DNA from: a virus
Reading direction: 5' to 3' (one strand)
DNA length: 31,944 nt
IMG/VR virus record: IMGVR_UViG_3300023181_000066
Coordinates: 1-31,944 of that record
The notes under the pieces are model-generated. The model saw only the letters and a program-made list of their open reading frames with translations. It made no database searches and was not told the DNA's origin. Shown piece after piece: positions 1-6,153 of this stretch (position 1 is the first letter of the stretch; every line of letters starts with the position of its first letter). The translations under genes and the position numbers were made by a program.

Positions 1-425
1 TTATTTTTTTTATCTTTTAAAAGATTAAAGGTTTTAGGGTTGCCTTTTGTTAAAACAAACATATATTCAAACACCTGGCCATATCTATTTGATTTATCAT
101 TAGCAGGATAAGCAGGGCTTTGTTTTTTATATATCATGGTATCGTGCAAATTAAACCCTATCTCTTTAAAAAATAAAGCCTGTTTAAAAGAGGTTCCTGT
201 TTCGCTTCCATTCACAACTGCATCACCAACAACCCAAACCAAAATGCCCCCCTGTTTTGTTGCCCTAAATAATTCTTTTGCAATACTTTCAAAGTCAAAA
301 GAATAACCGTTATAATTTCTTAAATCATCATAAGGCGGAGAGGTTATTGTCAAATCAATAAAATTATCGGGCATTTTTGCCATAGTAAAAAGGCAATTTT
401 CTGTATAAACTTTATTTAGCTGCAT
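1..425 (-). CDS. DNA methyltransferase (beta-class N4-C/N6-A type), 3' end cut by window edge
   Basis: A reading frame opens with ATG at 425 and stays open to the window edge, giving about 141 residues starting MQLNKVYTENCLFTMAKMPD. It carries the catalytic motif IV TSPPY (residues 28-32, preceded by DLTI) and a following GGILVWVVGD strand. The order TSPPY first, with the SAM-binding FxGxG not yet seen, is that of beta-class N4-cytosine/N6-adenine methyltransferases; motif I should lie beyond the left edge. It has its own palindrome-type promoter at 444-473 and a short AACAACAATTT leader, separate from the operon ending at 475. The likely role is phage DNA modification or anti-restriction; the target base cannot be told. 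Confidence 0.9.
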   Translation of the reverse strand, partial: MQLNKVYTENCLFTMAKMPDNFIDLTITSPPYDDLRNYNGYSFDFESIAKELFRATKQGGILVWVVGDAVVNGSETGTSFKQALFFKEIGFNLHDTMIYKKQSPAYPANDKSNRYGQVFEYMFVLTKGNPKTFNLLKDKKN

Positions 426-443
426 TGTTAAATTGTTGTTACG

Positions 444-473
444 CAAATATACATTTTATTTCCATAAATGGAA
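444..473 (-). promoter_or_regulatory. Palindrome-type promoter A (methyltransferase)
   Basis: Read on the minus strand, TTCCATTTATGGAA (473-460) is followed after 8 bp by TATATTTG (451-444), a perfect Bacteroidota -7 element, then by the leader AACAACAATTT and the methyltransferase ATG at 425. The palindrome occupies roughly the place of the -33 element. The same arrangement is seen at three other places in the window. Confidence 0.75.
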
Positions 474-474
474 T

Positions 475-888
475 TTATTTTTTAGCAACATAGAACGGCC
501 CGCCCTCGTCAACTAAACCCGCCAAAGCATCAAAAAATTGATCAGATTTAATTCTATGGTTATTACGGTGCAAATTATATTTTAATAGCCCCAGGTTAAT
601 TTTTTGAATTTTTGCTATTTCAAAATCAATTGGCAAACCCTCCTCAACAAACCTCATGATATCCCAGCGATCAGCAAATCCTTTTGCTTTAATGCAATCA
701 GCTAAATATTTTAGGTTATTGTAAACAGAAATATTTACCATACCTGAAAAGGCTGTTAATGATAAAATTTGCCTCAACAGCAAATCAGTTGCAGATAAAT
801 TAATTGCATTATAAAATGCATGGTGCTCTGCAAGTTTTGGAAATACGTTTTTAATAAAAGTTTTGAATTGTTTGAATAGCTTTTTCAT
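475..888 (-). CDS. Hypothetical protein, 137 aa
   Basis: Not recognised. It is a 137-residue, mixed-charge protein with a basic N-terminus (MKKLFKQFKTFIKN) and no clear signal peptide or membrane helix. It is the last gene of the accessory operon running from 4239 to 475; the ATG is preceded by CTAACAAC, a shortened form of the leader seen before other starts. Its stop lies at the edge of the promoter A palindrome, so transcription of this operon probably runs into the methyltransferase promoter. Confidence 0.7.
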   Translation of the reverse strand: MKKLFKQFKTFIKNVFPKLAEHHAFYNAINLSATDLLLRQILSLTAFSGMVNISVYNNLKYLADCIKAKGFADRWDIMRFVEEGLPIDFEIAKIQKINLGLLKYNLHRNNHRIKSDQFFDALAGLVDEGGPFYVAKK

Positions 889-906
889 GTTGTTAGTTTT
901 AATTGG

Positions 907-1164
907 TTAAAATTGAATATCTGTTATTTGTAAGCCGTTATTTTCAATTGATTTGTAAAGGTTTAAACCTCGAGGCAGGTAATCCTTTACAATATTGTTT
1001 TTAATGCGCTCAGTTGCTTGTTTTTGCCTCAAAATATAATCTAAAGCAATTATGTGCAGGCTATAACCTTTTTGCAAAATTTTTTGCTGCACCCTGGCAC
1101 TCATAAACCCGATTGCTACATCAATAGCAATCAGGTGTTTTTGGTTTTCGGTTAAATTCCGCAT
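907..1164 (-). CDS. Hypothetical protein, 85 aa
   Basis: Not recognised. An 85-residue helical, basic protein starting MRNLTENQKHLIAIDVAIGF. Its ATG (1164-1162) overlaps the stop of the upstream 451-residue gene by one base in a TAATG junction, so it is probably translationally coupled to it. No conserved metal-binding or catalytic motif is visible. Confidence 0.7.
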   Translation of the reverse strand: MRNLTENQKHLIAIDVAIGFMSARVQQKILQKGYSLHIIALDYILRQKQATERIKNNIVKDYLPRGLNLYKSIENNGLQITDIQF

Positions 1165-2519
1165 TAGAATTTTACTTTATATGTTTTGCCCTCTAAAGGC
1201 TCAAAAGCCTCATTGTTTAAGTTTGGATTTAAATACAATCTGCAATTATCATGTTTGCATCTGTAATAAGCTCCTTTAAAACAAACAAAATCATTTTTTT
1301 GATATACTTTACGCTGTTTAAAATAACCTCTATATGTAAGCTCTATTTCATCAACAGATTTTTTTAACTTTTCATCAAATAAATCTGTATTGAAAATTGG
1401 CATTTTAGAAACTCTGTTAATTTCTGTAACCGCAGCATTATGCAAATCAGCCTCCATTTTTGCAATGCCTTTTGATTTTATAAACTTTTTAACCAAATGA
1501 TAAAAAAGATCAGGACTTTCTTTAATTACGGATTTTAAATAAACATAGTCCGATTCATCCGCTGATAATTTAAAAAGCCTATCAAATGTTTCTGTAATTT
1601 GATGAGTAACATGATTTTTAACCCCTACTTTTTCGCCCTCTGAAACTGTAATACCATCAATTTTAATTTCGCCTTTGTAAATAGGTTTGCCTTTGTCGGG
1701 GCCTGAGGCAAAAACACCAATAACAGTTTTATCAGATCCTGATTTTGCAACATCAACACCGACTTTATAAATTTGGCTTGCATCAATTGGCCCAACTTTT
1801 AAATGATCAGTGTTTGCAAATGGATAACCATTTAAAATATCATTTGCTGATAGTTTTTTTAATGCCTCATTTAATTCACTGTAACGCTTTTCAGGATTGC
1901 AACGCTCGTTAAAAAAAGGATTTCCAGGGTAATACTTTTTAATTAAAGGATTAGGTATTGCAAAAACAGTTCTTTTTGTTTTTAAAGATTCTTTTGCCTC
2001 ATTAATTAAATCTTTAGCAGCTTTCTCTGCTAACCATGCTGATCTGCCCGCATCCCTGGCAATATTAAATGCAGATAAAGCAGATTTATCTGCCCTTTCT
2101 CCAATATGGATCATTGATTTATAGGCATCAGAAAGAACTGTTAACCAAAATTTATCCATTTTTTCGCTCATTTTGCTAAAATCAGCCTCAAATGATAAAC
2201 CGCCTGACTTTAAAACTTCAACAGTAGATTTGTGTTTTGACCAAAATCTACTTTTGCCTAACTCTAATTTATCATGCACCCCATAATAATCAGGGTTAAA
2301 AGGCAATATATGAGCATCCCAAATACCAAGACGATCATTTAATTTAACCTTTACAACCTCAGCAAATTCTTTTGGATTTATAACTTTATCTAAAACCCCG
2401 TTTTTCTTTAAAATGCCATAACCACGATCATCAATTGAATCAATCTCAATTACATCGCTAACTTTATCCTTATACCAATTGTAAGGATTTTCTGACTTTA
2501 AAATAATTACTCTTTTCAT
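1164..2519 (-). CDS. Unknown 451-aa protein with a TerL-nuclease-like GVDVA motif and a C-terminal CBM-like segment
   Basis: A large protein of unknown function. Three parts can be seen: an N-terminal region without familiar motifs; a central stretch around residues 255-270 reading YKVGVDVAKSGSDKTVIGVF, which resembles the first acidic strand of RNase-H-fold terminase nucleases (the TerL of this phage has GVDVAGMGRD); and a C-terminal segment with YQKNDFVCFKGAYYRCKHDN, similar in pattern to short aromatic-rich carbohydrate-binding or virion-decoration modules. No second or third nuclease acidic motif could be matched with confidence, so nuclease activity is only a possibility. It sits directly downstream of the PP-loop gene in the accessory operon. 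A virion or accessory protein is equally possible. Confidence 0.75.
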   Translation of the reverse strand: MKRVIILKSENPYNWYKDKVSDVIEIDSIDDRGYGILKKNGVLDKVINPKEFAEVVKVKLNDRLGIWDAHILPFNPDYYGVHDKLELGKSRFWSKHKSTVEVLKSGGLSFEADFSKMSEKMDKFWLTVLSDAYKSMIHIGERADKSALSAFNIARDAGRSAWLAEKAAKDLINEAKESLKTKRTVFAIPNPLIKKYYPGNPFFNERCNPEKRYSELNEALKKLSANDILNGYPFANTDHLKVGPIDASQIYKVGVDVAKSGSDKTVIGVFASGPDKGKPIYKGEIKIDGITVSEGEKVGVKNHVTHQITETFDRLFKLSADESDYVYLKSVIKESPDLFYHLVKKFIKSKGIAKMEADLHNAAVTEINRVSKMPIFNTDLFDEKLKKSVDEIELTYRGYFKQRKVYQKNDFVCFKGAYYRCKHDNCRLYLNPNLNNEAFEPLEGKTYKVKF

Positions 2520-2542
2520 GTTTTTATATTTAATTAAATTGT

Positions 2543-3709
2543 TTACACTAAATTAGATTCACATATATTATAAACGGAAACACACCCAGCAGCTCCGCCC
2601 AAAAAATCTGTTTGATTTGGATTTGCCAAAACATACTTTGCAACATCTTTAATTGTTGGAACTTTTACACGCCTAATGATGTATTCGTTTTCATCATCAT
2701 CTAAATACACAGGTATTTTATCATTTTTAAAATACATGTTGTATAATCTTTCCTCAGGATTTATTGGTTTTTCTGAATCAACAAAAACGCTGGTTTGATC
2801 TTTATTTATTTTTTTAGAAACTTTACCTCCGAATAAAGGAATTAAATCTTCTCTGTAAACTTTAACCTCAGCCGTTTTAGTGCAATACCTGGCGGGTATG
2901 TATAGAGGAGGAAAAAATGTTGAGTTTGCCAATTGCTCTAACTTATAGATTTGCTCAATCTTTTCAGGCTCATGCGTTGCAATCATCCTAATTTCTGAAA
3001 GCCTGCACATAATACAAGGGAAACAACCAACCCTCGACATGCCAGCGCGGTAAAGGGGGTTCCCAGGAGAATCATTTTCAAAAATGATATTAAAAACCTC
3101 ATTATGACTTAATTTTAAAATAGGTCTATAAACTGTTACATCATATTTTTCTAAATGGGCTAAAACATCAGCCTTTCGATAAGTATGAAATTTTGGTTTA
3201 CCTTTTTTATCATACCCATACGGTTCCAAATAAAATTTAAAATAATCATCACGAAATTTTAAATTGCGCCTCGCTTCTGATTCCTCTGCTCTAACACCTT
3301 GTATTATAATTAAATCATAATGACATTCATCTAAGATATAATCAATAACAGGTTTTACTTTTAGATCATCCGTACAAAAGCGGGCCTTTGTTGATGGGAA
3401 ACGGGTTCTATACATAATCATTTCAGCAAAAACATTTTCATAGCCGAAAATCTCAACTATTTGTTGCCTAATTTCATTACTTATTTTATCCTCAAAAAAT
3501 TTAGATCTAAGCTTTATAAATTTTTTACCAATTCTGCTTTCTAAATATTCTAAATGGCTATAAACATCTTTATGATCCCAATTTAAATCACTGAAAAGCA
3601 TATCCCAGCTATCAAAAGGTAAATTATGGTAGGCCCACCATGTTGCAGCCTCGGAATCTTTGCCCGTACTACTTAAAACTAAATGCCTAACTATATCGTT
3701 ATTGCTCAT
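2543..3709 (-). CDS. Phosphoadenosine phosphosulfate reductase family (PP-loop ATPase, DndC-like) protein
   Basis: A 388-residue protein with an N-terminal PP-loop SSTGKDS (residues 13-19), the family motif GVRAEES (138-144) and a FCTDDLKVKP segment (111-120) typical of PAPS reductase/DndC-type enzymes. C112, C229, C232 and C235 (the last three as CFPCIMC) could ligand an Fe-S cluster or zinc, and RYCT further on supplies another Cys. Members adenylate a substrate in sulfur transfer or reduction. In phages such genes often lie near DNA methyltransferases, as here, and a role in DNA modification or sulfur metabolism has been proposed for some; no DndD/E partner is seen. It is the third gene of the operon that starts at 4239. 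Confidence 0.88.
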   Translation of the reverse strand: MSNNDIVRHLVLSSTGKDSEAATWWAYHNLPFDSWDMLFSDLNWDHKDVYSHLEYLESRIGKKFIKLRSKFFEDKISNEIRQQIVEIFGYENVFAEMIMYRTRFPSTKARFCTDDLKVKPVIDYILDECHYDLIIIQGVRAEESEARRNLKFRDDYFKFYLEPYGYDKKGKPKFHTYRKADVLAHLEKYDVTVYRPILKLSHNEVFNIIFENDSPGNPLYRAGMSRVGCFPCIMCRLSEIRMIATHEPEKIEQIYKLEQLANSTFFPPLYIPARYCTKTAEVKVYREDLIPLFGGKVSKKINKDQTSVFVDSEKPINPEERLYNMYFKNDKIPVYLDDDENEYIIRRVKVPTIKDVAKYVLANPNQTDFLGGAAGCVSVYNICESNLV

Positions 3710-3712
3710 TTA

Positions 3713-4090
3713 TTACTTATATAAATTTATGAAATAATTAATATCCCGAGTGAAAGCAAGTAACTTGCCGTTTTCTGTTGCTATCAAATCATCATAGGAA
3801 TCGAGTTTATAGGTTTTGTCTTTAAAATATTGGGCGCTAAATTGAATTTTATAAAATTTAATAAACTCCTTAATTGTAAATTTATCCAAACCACCTAAAC
3901 CAAAATAATTTCTGTTTTCTTGGTAAGAATAAGAACGTTCAATTGTTAAATGCCTATATTCAAAAATAGCGGTTATAGGTTGTTTTTTCTTTGATAAAGA
4001 TAAATACCATGTAACTCTAACGACATTTTTTAAATCTGATGCTGTAGCAACATTTAGTTGAACGCAAGCAAGCAAAATTCTTTTTCTCAT
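3713..4090 (-). CDS. Hypothetical protein, 125 aa
   Basis: Not recognised. A basic 125-residue protein beginning MRKRILLACVQLNVATASDL, rich in Tyr, Phe and Lys, probably alpha/beta. The N-terminal hydrophobic run is short and is not a convincing signal peptide. It lies between a 48-residue gene and the PP-loop gene with only a few bases on either side, so it is part of the same operon under promoter B. Confidence 0.7.
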   Translation of the reverse strand: MRKRILLACVQLNVATASDLKNVVRVTWYLSLSKKKQPITAIFEYRHLTIERSYSYQENRNYFGLGGLDKFTIKEFIKFYKIQFSAQYFKDKTYKLDSYDDLIATENGKLLAFTRDINYFINLYK

Positions 4091-4092
4091 GA

Positions 4093-4239
4093 CTATAACT
4101 CAATTATTTCAAGGTTCCAAATTATACCGTCCTTTTGTTTTTGCTGATAGTATTCTAAATTATTTACCTCTTTAAGGTAGTGCTGTAATCTGTTACCTTT
4201 TAATTTATTAAATGCTGAGTATTGAATTATGTATATCAT
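4093..4239 (-). CDS. Small hypothetical protein, 48 aa
   Basis: Read directly from the sequence: ATG at 4239, TAG at 4095-4093, 48 residues beginning MIYIIQYSAFNKLKGNRLQH. It is the first gene after promoter B. Its upstream leader, AACAACAATTTAAAGATATG, is identical up to the start codon to that of the 14932 gene. The match of promoter, leader and start codon supports it as a real gene. Function unknown. Confidence 0.72.
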   Translation of the reverse strand: MIYIIQYSAFNKLKGNRLQHYLKEVNNLEYYQQKQKDGIIWNLEIIEL

Positions 4240-4259
4240 ATCTTTAAATTGTTGTTGAA

Positions 4260-4290
4260 CAAATATAAAAGTAATATTCCATATATGGAA
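4260..4290 (-). promoter_or_regulatory. Palindrome-type promoter B (accessory operon 4239 to 475)
   Basis: On the minus strand the perfect palindrome TTCCATATATGGAA (4290-4277) is followed after 9 bp by TATATTTG (4267-4260) and then AACAACAATTTAAAG and an ATG at 4239. Thirty-seven bases around it are identical to promoter D on the other strand at 18.03-18.07 kb. Confidence 0.8.
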
Positions 4291-4327
4291 ATATTAATTG
4301 ATATTTTTTTCAAAATAATTTTGCAAA

Positions 4328-4360
4328 TAAAAAAGCCTGAGATAATTAAACCTCAGGCTT
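4328..4360 (-). terminator. Intrinsic terminator after the 4380 gene
   Basis: The inverted repeat AAGCCTGAG/CTCAGGCTT (9 bp, 10-nt loop) is followed on the minus strand by a run of T. It lies just after the stop of the holin-like gene at 4380 and before promoter B, so it separates the two transcription units. Confidence 0.85.
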
Positions 4361-4379
4361 TGCAATATTTTAAGTTTTG

Positions 4380-4760
4380 TTACGTGGATTTAAAACCCTG
4401 CCTACTCTGATTTAATTCAGCCTTATATTTTCCCGCCTTAATATATTGCCAAATAGCAATAACGGTTGCCAAAGCCCCAGCAATCCAAGTTGCCCACTCA
4501 GTTGGGGTTGAGCCTTTTTCTGGCAATGCCTCAATTTGTTGTGCTGCACCGATCAATAAATCCTTTACCTGAGGTTGATCATCTGAAAAAGCATCAGCAA
4601 CAACCATAATACTATCAGGTTTGTTTTGTTCTGCACCCGTAAACTGAGGGTTAACAATTTGCAATGAATCCTGTTTTTGTAACGCCTTAGCATGGATCGG
4701 GCTAAGTGCTGAGGCAATAAACATAATGCTCAGCATTAAAGCAATTTTTAAACTCTTCAT
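4380..4760 (-). CDS. Small membrane protein with signal-like N-terminus (holin candidate)
   Basis: 126 residues with a hydrophobic N-terminal segment (about 5-20, with a possible cleavage site after A24, PIHA) and a second hydrophobic helix at about 89-108 (WATWIAGALATVIAIWQYI), followed by a charged C-terminal tail (KAGKYKAELNQSR). The region between is acidic and Gln-rich. Size, two membrane segments and position after the tail-fibre region fit a holin or other lysis-associated membrane protein, but no endolysin is visible next to it. Last gene before a strong terminator. Confidence 0.6.
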   Translation of the reverse strand: MKSLKIALMLSIMFIASALSPIHAKALQKQDSLQIVNPQFTGAEQNKPDSIMVVADAFSDDQPQVKDLLIGAAQQIEALPEKGSTPTEWATWIAGALATVIAIWQYIKAGKYKAELNQSRQGFKST

Positions 4761-4773
4761 GTTTCAAACTTAC

Positions 4774-4980
4774 TTATTTTTGATCAAAATCATGCATACC
4801 TGGGGGCACCATGTAAGCAAATGCCTCATTATACTCAAATGGGCATTCAGGATCAAATATAAAAACTCTCGAACCCCATATAATAACATCAGGCATTGGT
4901 TTAAAATCAGGCACCGTTGCATTTGCAACAAAATGAGTTCCCGTTTTTGTTTTAACTTTTAGTTTTACTTTTACAAACAT
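4774..4980 (-). CDS. Hypothetical protein, 68 aa
   Basis: Not recognised. 68 residues, beginning MFVKVKLKVKTKTGTHFVAN; the alternating pattern suggests a small beta-barrel or OB-like fold. It precedes the holin-like gene by 13 bp and probably forms a two-gene unit with it. A terminator-like hairpin lies just upstream (5003-5035). Confidence 0.65.
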   Translation of the reverse strand: MFVKVKLKVKTKTGTHFVANATVPDFKPMPDVIIWGSRVFIFDPECPFEYNEAFAYMVPPGMHDFDQK

Positions 4981-5002
4981 ATAATTGAATTTTTAGATAA
5001 TG

Positions 5003-5035
5003 AAAAAAAGCTTTCCCCATCCAGGCAAAAGCTTT
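5003..5035 (-). terminator. Terminator-like hairpin upstream of the 4980 gene
   Basis: On the minus strand an AAAGCTTTTGCC / GGGGAAAGCTTT hairpin is followed by a seven-T run. It could stop read-through from the RNA island, but it precedes a gene with no other obvious promoter, so it may act as an attenuator. Confidence 0.55.
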
Positions 5036-5070
5036 CGTTAAGATAAAAAAAATATAAAATAAAGTGCTTT

Positions 5071-5099
5071 AAAAATAGCGGGGGCCAATTACCCCCGCT
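5071..5099 (-). terminator. Strong intrinsic terminator closing the RNA island
   Basis: AGCGGGGG/CCCCCGCT (8 bp, 7-nt loop) followed on the minus strand by ATTTTT. It is the most GC-rich hairpin in the neighbourhood and ends the gene-free stretch that contains the tRNA. Confidence 0.85.
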
Positions 5100-5324
5100 T
5101 TACTTAATCCATAGCTTTTCAAATCTATCTCACATTGCCCCGCCAGCCTTTTGCGTATTTGCCACGTTTTGCAGGTGCTCAGCTCGCACCCCTCATTGGC
5201 CCTCTGTCTATATGGTTATCGCTATTAAAGCCAAAATCAAGTTTGTTGTACACCAAACTATCATTTTTTAGCTTTCAGATTTTTCGCCTACTCATTCGAG
5301 ATACTAAATACTGATAAAAAACTG

Positions 5325-5395
5325 AGTTCCCTAATGGATTCGAACCATTGGTAAAAGTTTTGCAGACTTTTGCATTGCCACTTTGCTAAAGGAAC
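5325..5395 (-). tRNA. tRNA-Cys (anticodon GCA)
   Basis: Minus-strand cloverleaf of 71 nt: acceptor GTTCCTT / AGGGAAC with one G-U pair; a short D arm GCA...TGC containing AGTGGCAA; anticodon stem AAAGT/ACTTT with loop CTGCAAA (U33, anticodon GCA); T arm AATGG-TTCGAAT-CCATT. The discriminator base is U73, the expected identity base for Cys. CCA is not encoded. The weak, three-pair D stem is typical of phage tRNAs. It is the only complete tRNA found in the window. Confidence 0.93.
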
Positions 5396-5602
5396 AATTT
5401 TAAGTTTTTAAAGAAAACGGCGCTGATCTTTTGAATCAGCAACCGTTTACCATCTAAATTAACGCTCTCACCTAAAATCCCCGCAACGAATTAACGAGGC
5501 GGGGCGTTTAGTGTTTTACCGCAAGCAAAACCTTTAATATTTTAGGGTTTTAAGTTCGCAACCCTTAGCGCATTTCAAAGGTGCAAATTAAATAATTCAA
5601 AT

Positions 5603-5630
5603 CAAAATTATATTGCAAATTATTTTCAAA
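5603..5630 (-). promoter_or_regulatory. Candidate promoter of the RNA island
   Basis: On the minus strand TTTG (5630-5627) is followed by TAATTTTG (5610-5603), a perfect TAnnTTTG -7 box, though the 16-bp spacing is shorter than usual. TAnnTTTG occurs often by chance in DNA this AT-rich, so support is weak. The 5600-5712 stretch otherwise shows nothing recognisable. Confidence 0.3.
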
Positions 5631-5712
5631 GTTTTTATCAATAACACAACAACTGATTGATTATCAGATAAATAATTTTCATTTATTCCTTTTAATCACA
5701 TAACCGTCACAT

Positions 5713-5745
5713 AAAAAAACCCTGATATTTTTAGGTATCAGGGTT
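5713..5745 (-). terminator. Intrinsic terminator after the KTSC gene
   Basis: AACCCTGATA/TATCAGGGTT (10 bp, 8-nt loop) followed on the minus strand by a seven-T run. It ends the tail-fibre operon about 85 bp after the KTSC stop codon. Confidence 0.88.
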
Positions 5746-5830
5746 TAACAAAATGAAAAAAGTTAAAATCAACATGCTATTTCACAACCGCATATCCTTA
5801 AAGAGTAATGTCAGAACTCAAATATATAAT

Positions 5831-6136
5831 TTATTCCTCAATTGGTATGAAAATTAAATCATCTATTTTTTTGAAATCAAATTTTTTCATTACTCGAGCA
5901 TGAATAAATGAGCCTACGCTTTCAGCTTTCATGATATCCTGCAAAACCTCCTCATCAACATTTGAATATAAATACTGAGATAATTTACTGCCTTTAAACT
6001 TTACAAAAAGCTCTTTTGTTTTTTGGTTTATAGCAATGCTTTCAACATTTTTACTCTCAGGACTTTCTTTAATTTTAAATCCTGATAAAGTTTCGTTTAA
6101 ATGATGGGGTTTACCCATATAATTAATATTCTGCAT
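5831..6136 (-). CDS. KTSC domain protein
   Basis: 101 residues. From about residue 28 to 92 it follows the KTSC domain pattern: S-(x)-I-A-I-(x)-(x)-K-T-K-E-L-F-V-K-F, then an aromatic YLYSNV turn, and a C-terminal AESVGSFIHARVMKKF resembling the family's A-x-S-x-G-x-(F/Y) ending. The domain takes its name from a lysyl-tRNA synthetase fusion and is common as a stand-alone phage or bacterial protein of unknown role. It is the last gene of the fibre operon, just before a terminator. Confidence 0.75.
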   Translation of the reverse strand: MQNINYMGKPHHLNETLSGFKIKESPESKNVESIAINQKTKELFVKFKGSKLSQYLYSNVDEEVLQDIMKAESVGSFIHARVMKKFDFKKIDDLIFIPIEE

Positions 6137-6153
6137 AATCGTTGTTAGTTAAA

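Larger units (their letters stand above)
5071..5600 (-). ncRNA. Hairpin-rich gene-free island, possible structured RNA transcript
   Basis: No convincing coding frame is seen between the genes at 4980 and 5831. On the minus strand the stretch holds, in order: AGGGTT/AACCCT (5544-5565); CCCCGC/GCGGGG (5479-5504); a compound hairpin AAACGG + GCTGAT / ATCAGC + CCGTTT (5415-5448); a tRNA-Cys (5325-5395); a long imperfect hairpin with AAAGC and AGTTTG arms (5227-5275); GGTGC/GCACC (5174-5190); and the strong terminator. A candidate promoter lies at 5603-5630. It matches no RNA class I can name: no RNase P or tmRNA consensus was found. It may be one long RNA, a tRNA precursor with decayed tRNA neighbours, or several small RNAs. 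Confidence 0.4.

Noticed and set aside
4761-4780. TAAGTTTG promoter just before the holin-like gene
   Set aside because: It is about 4 nt from the ATG and would require leaderless translation. It is probably a chance match.
4222-4962. Plus-strand frames at 4222-4410 and 4726-4962
   Set aside because: They overlap minus-strand genes, a terminator and promoter B, have no recognisable features, and break the operon pattern.
5411-5450. A second tRNA in the RNA island (Lys-like anticodon arm on the plus strand)
   Set aside because: The arm GCTGAT-CTTTTGA-ATCAGC looks like a UUU anticodon arm, but no T arm, D arm or acceptor could be built on either strand. It fits a compound hairpin better.
5071-5600. 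RNase P RNA or tmRNA
   Set aside because: The AGACAGA string near 5200 recalls an RNase P motif, but the expected 5' conserved block is missing. No tag reading frame or tRNA-like 3' half for tmRNA was found.
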